Positions 1 to 12,568 of a stretch of DNA of 64,000 bases are shown piece by piece. A program made the position numbers and the translations under genes. This DNA comes from Coptis chinensis. Lineage: Eukaryota; Streptophyta; Magnoliopsida; Ranunculales; Ranunculaceae. The stretch is taken from positions 744,001 through 808,000 of the forward strand of contig CM027382.1 in NCBI GenBank assembly GCA_015680905.1, in the 5' to 3' direction. Each line of letters begins with the position of its first letter. Position 1 is the first letter of the stretch. The notes under the pieces are model-generated. The model ran no database searches, was not told where the DNA came from, and saw only the letters and a list, made by a program, of their open reading frames with translations.

Positions 1-56
1 GAGAAACAAGCAATTTTTTGTCACTGAAATTGACATCTTTTTTATCCTTTTTGCAG

Positions 57-3036
57 CTTAGAAACTACACGTCATGTTTCAATGATTACAATTACGTTAT
101 CTATCAAGGAGCTGGATGTATCTTCCACGGGTAAATGACTAAAACTACTAGTCAGCTGATTCATTACTTTGTTTTTTATTCTGAGATGTTACTAAAGTAT
201 TTATATATAATTCAGGTATCAATCACCTATTCCAGCCGATCAGGTGAAACCGTGGAACGAATTAGACAATGAAGGAGGTAAAGCAACGATTTTTTCTTTG
301 TTGATACACATTTTTATTTCACTTCATGGTTTTGATATATTTCATGTAAACCAGAGGGCTCCCCTGGCATGCGAGGCAGAGGACGTGGTGGTCGAGGAAG
401 GGGTAGAGGCAGAGGTAATCAGTTTATATTTCAGTAACAACAGAGCTCTTTTGCTTCTTGTCAGTGTTCTTCATTGTTAACATTTTTAAATAGATTAGTA
501 ATATTACTGTGGGTGAAGGTACAATGGAGGAGGCTAGTTAACAGTACCTGGGATAACTTGCATACAAAGAATAAGAAATAGAAGTAGATAGGTCACTCCT
601 GGGTTACAAAATCCTCCCACTAAGAAAAAGGTCATCTAATTTTGGTTTTTCGGAATATGAAATGATGAAGCAGTTTATCTATTTAAAATAGAGAGAAAAA
701 AGAGAACAACAAAACAATTAGCATTTGGTTATTTAAATTTTGTCAACCTATGGAGAAGGCATTTTGTTTGGGATGTAACTTATCAATCTCACGTAATGAG
801 TGCAAACTTCTTAGTTAACCAGCTAACCTAAGAAAATTACATTAATCCCACCAATTTTATGCATGTTTTGTTTGTAGCCTGGTTGTGATGTTTATTGTCA
901 CAAATGGATTTTCGTTCTTCTTGTCTTCAGTTGAATTCTGCCTTTGGTCCTTTCCGCATGCCAGCTTTGAAATGTCTCTTGTTTTCAGGGATTTACAATG
1001 GTTATGCAGACTACAATGGTGAGGGAGGTTGGGATGGTGGTCGTGGCTATGGTGGTAGAGGTAGAGGCCGTGGGAGAGGTCGTTTCCGTGGGCATGGAAG
1101 AGGGTTTGGTGGTGGAGATATACATCAAGAACCTGGTGCTTTCAACTATGCTGAATTAGATGCACCACCTCTGCCAGGCCGTGGTAAGTCCTAGATATGT
1201 GGATTTTAACATGCCTGTGGCATTTCAGCCACAATGTACTTTGTAAATTTGTTACAATGGTTTGGCATGTGTTTAATCCAAGTGGGACTCCAAATTGCAG
1301 ATGCATTTGTCCTAGTTCAAGATATCCACCCTTGCATGCCTTGTTTAATGGACTTATCATGAATGATATTATAAAATGCCCAAATCTAGTTTCTGCCCTC
1401 TTTCAGCAGTCCTAAAAATTTTGTTCGTTCTTTCTTTTAATCAGACATATGCTTCTTCTTCTAAATGCCTTGTTACCATTCATGCTATGGAGGTAGAACA
1501 TGTACATGTAACATGCCCTCTTACGTATATTATTCTGAATGTGTTTTCATGTGTCTGAATGTGGACCTTTTCATGGTAAACTTTTTGAAATTACAGAGTT
1601 ACATGGATTATCTGTCGTTGCTTTTAGCATGATTTTTTTTTTTCTGACAAAACGATGTTCTCTACAATGATAGAGACATAAAGATTCTATAGAAGAACAT
1701 GGTTTTGTTGAATAAATGTAATTCCTTCAATTATTTTTATTACTATTAGTATTTTGAAGGCATGAGATGGTTGGGACTACAGAGCAATAACAGGTGTAGG
1801 GTTCAAACTAGATTTAATTCATCCTGAAACGGGCGAGAAATGGTGATTTGAGATATTTGAAATGATTTAAACTAAAACGAACATGACCTGTTTTGGTTGT
1901 ATTTATTTTTATTGAGTTATAGACTAATTGTAACTCATCTGCAAGCCTCTTTTTGGTTAGTTCTTCTAAAGAGCTCTGTGAGTCCATTTTTTTTAATACC
2001 TTTAATTGCATTTGAATAACCTAATCATTGGTAAAATTGGTTGTCGGATCCTGTTTGATTATATAACTGTAGGCTGAACATGGTTCTTAGTATCATGTCC
2101 TGATTCAGAACTGGCTTTGTATCAAATACTTAAAAGAACTGAATATAGATATTAATGACTTCTGATCCGTCCCAAACTCACTCCTTTTTATATCTTTTAA
2201 ATGATTTTACTTTCTACTGTACATTTATTTTATATCTTATTGTTATTATCTATAATCCCATATCGGTCATGTGTTTTCTCTGGACTCCTTTGTTAGAGGT
2301 GCATTCCTTAGTTTCAAGTTGTCAAGAAAATGATTTCATCTATTCAGCAAAATTAAGAGCTGAATGTTTAGGTTGAAATGCTGTCGGCTAATTTCCAGCA
2401 TGTTGAGGACTTCAGTGAGCCCCAGTGTTCCAGGGTATCGAACTACGTTTTTAACTAAATGTTGTTGAAGTACATATGGGACCTATGCAATCATTTTTCT
2501 CTGCATCTGTTTACTGTGTATAATGTTATTGCTCAAATGTGAGTGTTTTACACAACAAATGCCATAACCCCTCCCCTGTTGAGTGCATCCTTGTAAATTC
2601 TTTCTCATGGATGTCAGGAAACGTTTGTTTGTTATCTTGCTGCTCTTAGAGATCTAGTATGACAATGTTTTAATTCATTGGCACTCGTAGCAAAATATAT
2701 TAAGTAGAAATAAGTTTAGTAATAAAATGTTGGTTTTTCTAGAGATCCAGAAAGATAAGCATTTCATTCAATTGCACGCATAGCAAAATATGTATGTAGA
2801 AATACTTGAGTGGATCAGCTTATTAATTCATCTCTATTGATGCATTAATGTTTCGGACTGAATCATTGTGGGTTACATCATTGTACTTATCACTGAATGA
2901 TCTGATATTTAACAATCCCTTGTGGTGATCTGCAGGTCGTGGACGTGGGAGGGGAAGGGGTCGAGGCCGTGGGCGTGGGCGTGGGCAAGAGTATAGAGCA
3001 GATGTACCAGTCCAGGCAGGTCCTTCATCTCTATAG
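57..3036 (+). CDS. Alba-family DNA/RNA-binding protein with RGG tail, 3' part
   Basis: Five exons are visible: 57-130, 216-277, 355-414, 989-1183 and 2936-3036. The gene enters from the left edge, so the N-terminal half of the Alba domain is missing. Exon 57-130 reads LETTRHVSMITITLS and ends ELDVSST. The next reads YQSPIPADQVKPWNELD. This is the end of the Alba fold as in plant ALBA4-6-type proteins. The rest is a low-complexity tail of GRGRG repeats with a YNGYADYNGEGGWDGG segment, ending VPVQAGPSSL. Family knowledge: plant Alba-RGG proteins bind RNA (and R-loops in some members) in cytoplasm and nucleus. Borders are GT..AG and all joins keep frame except 130/216, which leaves two bases (GG) where a Gly codon is expected; a missing G is the simplest reading. 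The fourth intron (1184-2935) is long and shows no other gene. Confidence 0.85.
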
Positions 3037-5048
3037 TGTATCGACACCCAATTAGTTTGGGAGAGATCTGGATGCCTGCTCTTCTCGTTGTTTGTCATCT
3101 TAAAGAATGGACTGAACTTTATATTTCTAGGCGTTAATTTGTTGTTTGTGCATGGAGGCCGTGTTTTTGTAGGTAGGTGGGTAGGTAGGTAGTTTATTCT
3201 CATTTGTTGTTTAAAAAGTAATTGTGTTTTACATGCCAAAGTTGTACAATGTCACCAATGCGTTTTTTATAGGAATAATAGAGCAGTACATTCTTTTATT
3301 TTTCAGTTTTATTCCTTGAAAATGCTTGTTGCCCGGGTTATTTTATATTTCCCAGCATATGCGAGTCCCATGGGTCTAAGGTTGAATCATTTTGCACTGC
3401 CTGTCTAAGGTAGCGTGCCTTGTACTGACTGATGATTCAGAAAATGTATTTTATCTTCATAATCTTTTAGCAATGACTCTGTAGTTATGTACATGCATTT
3501 CAGTATTTGCAGCAAATGAGGTTGTTTACATGTGGCAAAAGTTTTTAAGATATCCCAGTCAATTTTTATATGACTGCATGGGTGCATTCCAGATTCATTT
3601 TTAGAGAGCTTCCTTAGTCGGACTTGTTTTCCAAATGTTTTTTTTTGTAGATTTAGGGTTTTAAGGTCTCGAACTGCACACTTGTATGGTAAACACCAAT
3701 GAATTTTTTAGTCTCCTGTATATACTGTTTGTGAGTCTCTTGGTTTTTTGAGTTAGATTTGCCAGCCTTTTTAGTTGTGAACAAAATCAGTAAGAGTTTT
3801 AAAGTGGGGATGAATGGTGGAAAACATGTCGCAACTAGTTTTATTTCTCGCATCACTACAAATCCATTTCTCACAACAACCAGGTGCGCATAAGCACGTT
3901 ACTTCCAAGTGTTTTACCTCGTTAGGTTTGAAGCCCATAGTAGCCTTTAATTTACTGCAACTGTTGTTAGGCTTTGATTCTATGGCTGTACTGGGTAAAA
4001 CTCACCGAGGGCCCTTGGGTCATGATGAACGGTGCCAGTATCTTCTACGGCCTAGATTTGATTTATGGACTACATGCCCGATACTAACGCTTCATCCACA
4101 ACACTGTATCGAAGTTCTAAGTTATAACTAAGGGTGACAATTTGTACACGACCGGCTAACCGACCATGAATTCGATGTGAAATTAGCAGGTTTGGATTGG
4201 GCAAAAAAACTTTTGGGTCATTTAAGAGTTGATCCGCCGAACTCAGGTTAAGTTCTGATCACATATATTAATCCGAATAACCTATTAGTAGACCCAATTA
4301 GTTTTCGGGTCTAATGGATCGGGTCATCAACCCATAGCCTGTATAGCTTGTTTTAAGATAATTTTTTTTTTTTTTTTTTTAAATCTCATCATCTTAATTT
4401 CCTAAAATAAACCACTAAAAAAAAAGATTAACTGTCATATTAATTCATTCCATAAAAATATATTTCATTCAATTGTCATTAATATGTAATTAAATTATGG
4501 ATGGTTATCTGCATACATCGACACCATTAGTAATTTGATTGGGTATGGCCAACAAGTGACCTGAATTTGGAATGTATCTCATTTTGAAAAAATAAATAAA
4601 AATCTAATTGTTCATCCCACCTACTTTCTACTTAACTGAAAAGGGTGAACCACACGATCAGCGCTTCATCTGAAAAATGCTATAGTCAGCATGTTAAAAC
4701 TTAGAACTACATTATGGATGGGCATTCTTTGGTCCATCTTCATCCAAAAAATAGGCCCTATACCCTTTGTCTATCACAGTATAGCAAATTGAATCTTCTA
4801 ACTGTATACTGTAATCTCAAAAATGGATAACCAAGACAATAAGTAAACCGCACACAATCATATTATTTGTTGCAGAAATCCATTATATTAACTCAATTTG
4901 TTCAATAACAAAATGATGTTGAGGTCAACAGCCTCAACAACAGTTCCAGACTTAATTCAAAGAAAACGTCTAATAAAAACCTCACAGCTAGAGAAAACTG
5001 AATTGCTCATTAACTAAGAAGCCACAACCTCATGCAAGCACCCAATAC
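3037..5048. other. Intergenic region between convergent Alba and RPL3 genes
   Basis: Holds the 3' ends of two convergent genes. The first 200 bases after the Alba stop are probably its 3' UTR. Bases 4130-4330 are a degenerate repeat rich in ACCGAC/GGGTC words, like the body of a plant MITE, and a long T run follows near 4360-4380. I see no further gene. Confidence 0.5.
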
Positions 5049-6760
5049 CTAGGTCTTGAGCCGTCCATAAAACTTCTCTTTCTCCTGTGTGGTCTGGAAG
5101 CGTCCATGGCCAAACTTGGAGGAGGTATCAATAAACTTGAGCTTGATCTCCTCAAGGGCAAGACGAGATGTTTGCTTCAACAGGGATTGACGGAGGGTGA
5201 CAACCCTCTTTTTGGGCCCAACACAACATCCCTTGATCAGCAGATAGTCTTCCTTCACCACACCATAATGAGGGAACCCACCAATGGGAGTAATATCTTT
5301 CTCAGTCCTGATAGAACAGAAACAAGATTCAGGGGTTAGCGAGAAAAGGAAAAGAAAGAGACTAAAAACCAGTCACACCATTATGACTAAGGTAATGTTT
5401 GTTTCTTTTGGTTCCAACATTCAGTAATGCACTAATGCTTGTAAGAGATTTAGCATTCATCACAGTACTTATGTCTGTGAATGCTGAAAATTCATTCACT
5501 GCTTCAAGCGTTCAAGCAGTGCTGACAAAACAAGTAAAACCTTGACAAGAAAACTTTTCATCATCCTTATTTATTTTTTGACAAGGAATTTTATGGTTTC
5601 AAAAGAGCAAAGAGAACAAACCTGTCAAACTCAGTCATGGCACTGTGAGACTCCTGATTAGCCTTGCCAAGCTTGTAGACTTTTTTGTTCATTTCAGTAC
5701 GGTGATGATATCCATTCTGACCAGCCCTAGCTACTGTGAATGAGACACGAGCAGGATGCCATGCACCAATACAAGCCACCTTACGCAGACCTCTGTGAGT
5801 CTTACGGGGAAGACGAGTTACACCCCAACGAGTGACAACACCCTCATAACCTTTACCCTTGGTCACACCAATGATATCAATCATCTCATCTTTCTGGAAA
5901 ACAGCATCCACAGGAACTTGTTTCTCAAAGAAACCATATGCAAAATCAACCTTCTGTGCAATAGTTCCACCATTCACTTGAATTTCCATCAGATGGGCCT
6001 TCTTCTGCTTCAATCCCTTCATCTTCCTGATCTGAAATGTTAAACCAGAGTAACAATTAGTAAGCATGTCTCTAAATAAAAGTAATTGAGTATAACAAAC
6101 TATATACCTGAGTATGAGCAAGAACACGAATAACAGTTCCATATTTCTTCATCTTCTCAAGTTGAGCCTGAACATCTTTCTTCCCCTCTTCAGACTCAAA
6201 TTTCTTCGAGTATTTCGTGAAAGCCTTCTTCTTAGACTTGCAAAAGTTCTTGTAAAACCTTCTTCTGACCTCCTCGCTCAAATGTTGAGCCCAAACAGTG
6301 TTGAGAGTACGAAGCCCCCTAGGTGTCTTCACGTAAGCAACAACTCCAACAATAACCATTGGAGGAGTTTCAATAATTGTCACAGCCTCACAGGTTTCCT
6401 TCTTGTGAAGCTCTGCACATACAATATTATGACTAAATAACTTCCAACAACAAGAATAAGCAAAGCTACTTAATCAAAAAGACTCTTACTTGATCCAGGT
6501 TTTTCGACATCTCTAACAATGTGGGTCATGCCAGCCTTGTAACCCAAGAAGGCAGTGAGTTTACAGGGCTTGTTTGCATCATCTCTGGGGAAAGCCTTCA
6601 CTGCATCAAGTAATACAACAAACAGATGTAATAAAGAGTATAACTTTATAAGTTGCACAAGAATTTGAGACATACCCTTTCCTCTGTGGCGAGAAGCTCT
6701 CTTCCTTGGGAGAAAGCCAAGAGAACCATGCCTAGGGTGCTCAAACTTCCTGTGAGACAT
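5049..6760 (-). CDS. RPL3: 60S ribosomal protein L3 (uL3)
   Basis: Five exons on the minus strand: 6760-6676, 6600-6490, 6412-6108, 6031-5622 and 5307-5049. All have GT..AG borders and joined frames, and total 389 codons plus stop, the usual plant RPL3 length. The protein starts [20 protein letters not shown]. It carries the L3 signature around [19 protein letters not shown] and the conserved [14 protein letters not shown] loop that contains the histidine methylated in yeast and human L3. Role by family: large-subunit protein reaching the peptidyl-transferase centre, needed for subunit assembly. The rarely used upstream region 6761-6900 is probably 5' UTR, possibly with its own intron. No lesions are seen, which makes it a useful control for assembly quality in this part of the window. 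Confidence 0.97.
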
Positions 6761-6910
6761 TCTTCACCTGAATAAAACGACAGAGAAGATGAGCATCTAT
6801 ACTACACAAACAATAACAATCTATATACAAAGAATCATAACCAAAAACTCACCACCCTTTTGCGGCTTCTTTTTCACACACACTCTGCAAAATGAGAGGA
6901 CTCAAAACAC

Positions 6911-6930
6911 AAACCCTACCTCATTTTATA
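6911..6930 (-). promoter_or_regulatory. TATA box and telo-box of the RPL3 promoter
   Basis: On the minus strand TATAAAA lies at 6930-6924 and the reverse complement of AAACCCTA (telo-box, plus-strand 6911-6918) follows a few bases downstream, about 150 bases before the RPL3 start codon. Telo-boxes close to the transcription start are common in plant ribosomal-protein genes, so the pairing fits; transcription start is inferred. Confidence 0.5.
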
Positions 6931-7130
6931 TGAACGACTCATTTTCTATTTAAATTACTTAATTGTCCTTGTTTTAGGGTTTGGGAGATGGGCTTTTTCT
7001 TATTTGGGCCTGATCGATTGTGAGCCTACTGTATATATACAAACTTATACAGAAGTTTTCAAAATGGAGGGAGATTTTGGTGAACAGATCAAACATTGTG
7101 GAAAGACTTTGGAGTTGGGACACAGTGGGG

Positions 7131-7434
7131 CTGGAAATGGTACGGGATTCAACCCGAATCCGAGCATGTCCGAATCTATTTTAACGGATATGGTTTATAT
7201 GTTTGTGACTAGAGTCCGATCCGAATATCCGAAAACCCGAATCATTTTAACAAAATTTATATTTTGATGCCTAATAATTAATTTATACCTTACATTTATA
7301 TATGAAAATCATTAAAATAGTATATTTTTTGGGTTTTTTAATAGATATGGATATCCGAATCCGGATGGATCCTAATATGGTCAAGAGTTTTGAGTGAGAA
7401 CCCAACCCAAACCCGTTCCATTTCTAACTCTGGA
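7131..7434. mobile_element. MITE-like repeat with imperfect terminal inverted repeats
   Basis: The left end reads CTGGAAATGGTACGGG and the right end, reverse-complemented, reads TTAGAAATGGAACGGG. The interior repeats AATCCGAATATCCG-type words. This arrangement is common among plant hAT-like MITEs. No target duplication could be confirmed. Confidence 0.4.
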
Positions 7435-8354
7435 CACAATTTTTTTATTTTATTTTATTGGTAAGTCTGTTTTAAATGAGATCAGTAACTCTTTGATGTT
7501 GGCGGGTTCGAGCCCTGGACTTCTGGTATCATCACCCAAAGATTTTACCAACTTTGCTAGTCGGCACTTGCTATGGACACACAATTACTTTATGGTTTCC
7601 CTTGTCCTACAGGACCTCTCAATTATTATGAGAGAAATATGTAAAAAAAGAATTAGAGAAGTAGGGGCATTCATTTTTATGGTTCCATGTGTACATTTTT
7701 GTCCACCTCCTAAAACGAGTTCGCTATGCTCATTGATTAGTAAGAGACATCCAAAAAATTTCTGTTCACCCCAAAAACTTCCCAAGGTCAGCTGGATGTT
7801 ACCGGACTCAGGTCTCACCAGGGTCAGATATAATAATAAAAAAAATCTCTGAAACTATAAGACCAGGCCCGTGTAAGCGTTTTGATGAGTTATTGGGGAA
7901 ACCTTTGAACCAAAACAATCAGGACTTAATGCATAACAGTTTCCAATAAAAACATATGGACCTCTCCAAATGAAATTAACTTTCAGAGCTGGAATAATAA
8001 TGCCATTCAAGAATCCTAGCTATTCCCTTGCTGATTTAATTTACCTGAGCTACAATAACCAAGAACCTGCTCTTTTATTTAGATATATTCGCAACGCTCT
8101 TCAGTAAAAATATCGAGTTCCAAACAATGCCAGTAACCACCATTACCAAGCTGCTTCCAAAACTCCTCTTCTGTTGAATTTCTTGGCATATCATGAGGTG
8201 GTAATGGAACCATTACATGTTTGATAAACTTGGAACTTCTTCATCAGCTAATTGAAGCCACAATGAAAGTGTAGCCAAGAAAATTTACATGTGTTCATTT
8301 AATTATGACCTAAGTGGCGTAGCCACGAGTTAAATTCTAGTATGGTATGATAGT
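7435..8354. other. Gene-poor interval, no assigned gene
   Basis: I see no assignable gene. A plus-strand GGTTCGAGCCC word near 7505 resembles a Pol III B box, but no convincing tRNA or SINE body surrounds it. On the minus strand a 44-codon open frame from about 8212 to 8080 (begins MVPLPPHDMPRNS, contains EEEFWKQLGNGGYWHC) has protein-like composition, but I do not recognise it. Confidence 0.3.
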
Positions 8355-8536
8355 TCAACTACTATACAAAGAACATGGTAAAACAGAATCAGAAGCTGGG
8401 TTAGGCCTTAAAGCAAATTCAGCCTTAATCGAATAATGGTCCGATGGTCATTCCGCCGATAGAAGTTTATGATCAGCAGCTCTCTTCCTTATGTCATGAT
8501 GCACATCCAAATGGGGTATTAATTGCAAGAGATCAG
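8355..8536 (-). pseudogene. CCR4-type EEP exonuclease, last exon, copy 1 (degenerate)
   Basis: After a good CAG acceptor the minus strand reads LLQLIPHLDVHHDIRKRAAD, then KLLSAE, a TGA stop (8448-8450), then PSDHYSIKAEFALRPNP and a terminal stop at 8355-8357. This matches the C-terminal end of CCR4-like exonuclease-endonuclease-phosphatase domains, where E-W-x-SDH carries the catalytic Asp-His; here the Trp codon has become TGA. It lies about 4 kb downstream, on the same strand, of the exon carrying the GDFN motif (12569-12657), so the two could once have been consecutive parts of one gene. The region between exon and GDFN exon that should encode the DYIFY segment was not found. Confidence 0.65.
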
Positions 8537-8612
8537 CTGTTTCATAAAATATTAAACCATAGATTAAAAGAGATATAAAAAAATTGATTAATCAGAGATA
8601 TTAATGAACTCT

Positions 8613-8835
8613 TAGGATAACAAACTTGTACTCTAACGCTGAAATTTTCTGGTCCAAAAGCGAATGGGGTTTACAAACTTGTTAAAACGGGCACCTAGTC
8701 TTAATGCTGTTAACAAAATGCTAATGTGGCACGAATGAAAAGAGCTTGCCACATCAACATTTTGTTAACAGCCTTGAATCCCCTTTTGAAAATTTTGTAA
8801 ACCACGTTCTATGAGAGAAATTCAAAGTTATCCTA
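8613..8835. mobile_element. MITE with long internal hairpin
   Basis: Ends are TAGGATAAC and GTTATCCTA, perfect 9-base inverted repeats. Partial pairing continues inward (GGTTTACAAA against TTTGTAAACC), and the centre 8708-8770 forms a near-perfect palindrome with TGTTAACAAAATG arms. Length about 220 bp, non-coding. A half copy lies at 18837-18926, in the same position next to the second CCR4-type last exon. Confidence 0.65.
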
Positions 8836-10980
8836 TATGAAAAAAAATGTGAAAGTTTGTTCCCTATTAATCTAAAATCCAGTCTTATGCTTACAGAAGT
8901 GCGCCAATTCCGCCAAACACTTTTCCACTAGGTATGGGTTTCATAATCAAGCATCATCCATTAACCAAATTTAAAATATGTCCCTTGAAGAACTTCAAAA
9001 AAATCTATCAATTAAAAATGTAGAGTTTAGAGAATCATCTTCAGTGAGAAGGAAATGCTTTAAGTTTTAGCAAATTTACAAGAAACATACAAAATTATCA
9101 TGAAAGAAAAAGAAGGAAGAAACAAATAGAGCAGTCAAGTGTCTACAATTTTTTTTTTTTTTTAATGATGCTTATCTGTTTTTGGTATATGATCCTTCAT
9201 TGATCATACTCTTAGGGAGAAATGTGCGCTATATGCTTTGGATCAATTTACAAGTCTTCCTTAACCCCATAACTTAATCAAAAGCAATAAAGTTTGTACG
9301 AATTATTACCAAATTATCAAGGAAGAATCAGTGCTTGTCCATGAACCAATAAAAAGTAATAGACCTTGGTTTGCTTCAAGTTCATGTTTTGTGTACATCA
9401 CATTAAAATTTTAGAATGTGACCGTACGATTTCAATGGCACGACGAAATCCATGCAATAAATATCAAGTTCATGACTTTGGTTTCAAACTTGCCATGCAT
9501 AAACTTGAAAGGATTGTCTATCGAACATATGCTTCAAAATACGAGCTGTCTATCAACTCAATCTTATTGTGTTATCTTATCAGTAGAAAAAACATTTCAA
9601 ATTTACCATCTCCAAGAAGATTATAACAGTATGTAGGCATACACAATAAAATAAAAATAGCACTAGTAAATGATGAAGAAAAATCATAAAAGTTCTACTT
9701 CAAGACCAGCAGGAAATCGGCAATGCTAAATAGACTACGCACTGCATTCCTGCTGGTGACCAGTGCATATTGGTAGTATCAAATTGAATCTTGTTCCAGA
9801 TAAAACCTGGCAGTTGTATGCATTAAACATTTTCGTTTAAAAGTTCACTCCAAGTTTACGATTTATTTTGTCACCATTTGTATTAGGTGGAAAACAAATT
9901 AATTTTGCTTTCATATGTGAGATGGGCTCCAATCAAGGTGTTCTCCAACTGTGACTGACCGATACAGTTGTGACAAAATTGCAGGGAAATCATCCGTTAC
10001 TATTTAAAGAATCACACAATAACTGGTGGGCATACGAAGTTAATTCAGTGTACTCAATCCGTGTACTTCAATCCATGCCAGGTACACAGGACCTGAACAA
10101 CATAGATTGGAAACTCTGCTGTGCAAAGCCACCTCTTGTTCATCCCTTCCACACATCTCTAATTATGTTGTGTGGCAAATTCGCAATCCTTAAATATGCT
10201 CGACTTTGGTAGAGTCAAAATGCTGTGTGATGTTCAGTCCCTTTGAACCAAGTAATACAATAGTAATAAAGGACCGTTTGCTCTCTTTGTTTCAAAATTA
10301 TGTCAATTTCCCGTCAATGTTTCAAGGAGGATCCGAAAAAGATATATTCGTGGATTTAAGAGAGGCTTTGGAAAAGAAGCAAATGTGTTGGAGTTTATGA
10401 ATCAAACAGAAACTTTAGAAAATTTAGTTCCACAATAACAATAAAGGACTTTTTAGTGTTAAATGCGTAAAAATAGTTTTTCTGCAGTCAGAATGACTAG
10501 AAATGCTTTTGAATCAGTAAGTTTGATGAAAACACCAAATTGGTGTCCCCATTAGTTTTGTCAAAGATCCTAAGAAACGGAACAACTATCAGTTCCAATT
10601 CTAGGGTATCTATTTGAGAACACTAATAGAAACAGAATAATCACCTTAAATCAGGAATTTGACAAATCAGGTACAGGAGATGAGAAAGACTTGGACAGGC
10701 TAATAAGCACAAGCCAGATGATTAAACAATGTTGTGTTTTGATATTGTTAATTTTGTAGTTAACAATTTATAAAATTTGGCTAATTGTAGACCGTTCATT
10801 TTCACCATTTTTGATACTATATTTGGCGAGTTTAGATTTTTTATTTTTTTTATTTTTTGGATTATTTGTGACAATGTTTAGAATAGTTAGGAGATCATAT
10901 CTACAAAATATTAGCCTATTACAAAACTTATAAATGCCCTAACGATTTTGAATTTGTTTACGTGTCAAGATAAAATATGT
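8836..10980. other. Non-coding AT-rich interval
   Basis: No gene could be supported on either strand. A short inverted repeat (ACCAGCAGGAA near 9703, TTCCTGCTGGT near 9747) is the only local structure seen. Confidence 0.35.
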
Positions 10981-10999
10981 CCGTAGAACCCCTCCCTTA

Positions 11000-12130
11000 T
11001 ATTAAACTCTTTGGGATTTCAATTAATCCCTCAAGAACCCAACTCTTTATATTAAACTCTTTGGCAATATTTACCCTTACAAATAATTAAAAAAAAAAAC
11101 AAAAAACACTAAACCAATTCACAATTAAAAAACCCAAATTTTTATCTATATATAAAAAAAAAACAAATAAAACTCTTCTATCAAACTCTTTATTAAACTC
11201 TTTGACAATACTTACCCCACTGGTTACAAACAATTGAAAAAAACAAAAAACACTAAACCAACTCATAATTAAAAAATTCAAATTTTTATCTATATCTAAA
11301 ACAATAAATAAAACTCACAATTAACAATTGAAAAAAACAAAAAATACTAAGCCAACTCACAATTAAAAAACTCAAAATTTTATCTTTATCTAAAAAAACA
11401 AATAAAACTCATCTGCCAAATAACAAAATCACTCACAATCCCCGAGAACCCAATTCCTTATTAAACTCTTTGGCAATACTTACCCCACTCTCATTCGTTA
11501 CAAACAATTAAAAAAAAAAAAAAACACTAAACCAACTCACAATTTAAAATCCAAACTTTTATCTATATATAAAAACAAATAAAATTTCTTGCCAAATAAC
11601 AAAATCACTCACAATCCCAGAGAACCCAACTCCTTATTAAACTCTTTGACAATACTTACCTCACTCGTTACAAACAATTAAAAAATACTAAACCAACTCA
11701 CAATTAAAAAACCCAAACTTTTATCTATATCTAAAAAAACAAATAAAACTCTTATACCAAATAACAAAATTACTCACAATCCCAAGAACCCAACTCTTTA
11801 TTAAACTCTTTGACAATACTTACCCCACTCACACTCATTACAAACAATTAAAAAAAAACAAAAAACACTAAACCAACTTACAATTAAAAAATCCAAATTT
11901 TTATCTATATCTAAAAAGACAAATAAAGCTTCTCTACCAAATAACAAAATCAAACTCCTTATTAAACTCATTGGCCATACTTACCCCACTCGTTACAAAC
12001 AATTAAAAAAAAAAAAACATTAAACCAACTCACAATAAAAAACCTAAACTTTTATCTATATCTAAAAAAACAAATAAAACCCTTATGTCAAATAACAAAA
12101 TCACTTCACTCGCTCTCTCTTGGATTATAT
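11000..12130. repeat. Tandem array of about 160-175 bp units
   Basis: The phrase TATTAAACTCTTTGACAATA and its variants recur near 11046, 11191, 11460, 11637, 11800 and 11961. Each is followed by a CTTACCCCACTCGTTAC word, an A run, ACACTAAACCAACTCAC and a TTTATCTATATCTAAAA word. Unit spacing is about 145-175 bases, with one gap of about 270. A single unit in reverse orientation occurs at about 19300-19510 inside the hAT element, and the flank 12170-12229 matches that element's left end, so the array sits in a related element where the unit expanded. Confidence 0.75.
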
Positions 12131-12229
12131 TGAATAACAAGTTAAAAAAAAATTGATAACATTAACACATATAGAGCCACACATTCTATTGTCTTGCTTT
12201 AGGCCACCAAAATATTAGAGCTGACACTG
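12131..12229 (-). mobile_element. Terminal fragment of a hAT-like element
   Basis: Reverse-complemented, the right edge reads CAGTGTCAGCTCTAATATTT and then continues with GGTGGCC, matching the left end of the intact element at 19218 (CAGTGCCGACTTTGACATTT, then GGTGGCC). The opposite end was not found left of the 11-12 kb array, so this copy is truncated or too diverged. Confidence 0.5.
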
Positions 12230-12568
12230 CTCATTACTTGATCATAACACCATTAAACCTCCCAACAGTGAAAGGAAATGGAACCCAATCTTTCCTTATA
12301 GCCTTACCTTCGAAATTTACAGTATGCTTGTGTTCAGTTTAATGTGTGTGTGTGTGTGTGAGAAAGAGACTGACCAATGTCATACTATGAGTCAAGTTCA
12401 GTTGCTTTATGATACCAATTTTATCTCTTATGAGATATTCCGCATTTTGAACAAGTTGATTTCCCGTAATCAACTCTACAATGTCACTATAATGTTTAGT
12501 AATGTGTATTAACGTTGTAAAAAACCGAATAAAAGTAAAATATAGAAAAGTTAGTTTAGAAAACTTAC

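Noticed and set aside
2823-3239. 138-codon minus-strand frame with Arg-Pro repeats
   Set aside because: It is the antisense shadow of the GRGRG-coding last exon of the Alba gene.
7500-7520. B-box-like GGTTCGAGCCC as a tRNA or SINE
   Set aside because: No A box at the right distance and no foldable cloverleaf.
11000-12130. CRISPR-like regular repeats
   Set aside because: Units are contiguous, diverged, 145-175 bases long with no spacers, and the genome is eukaryotic.
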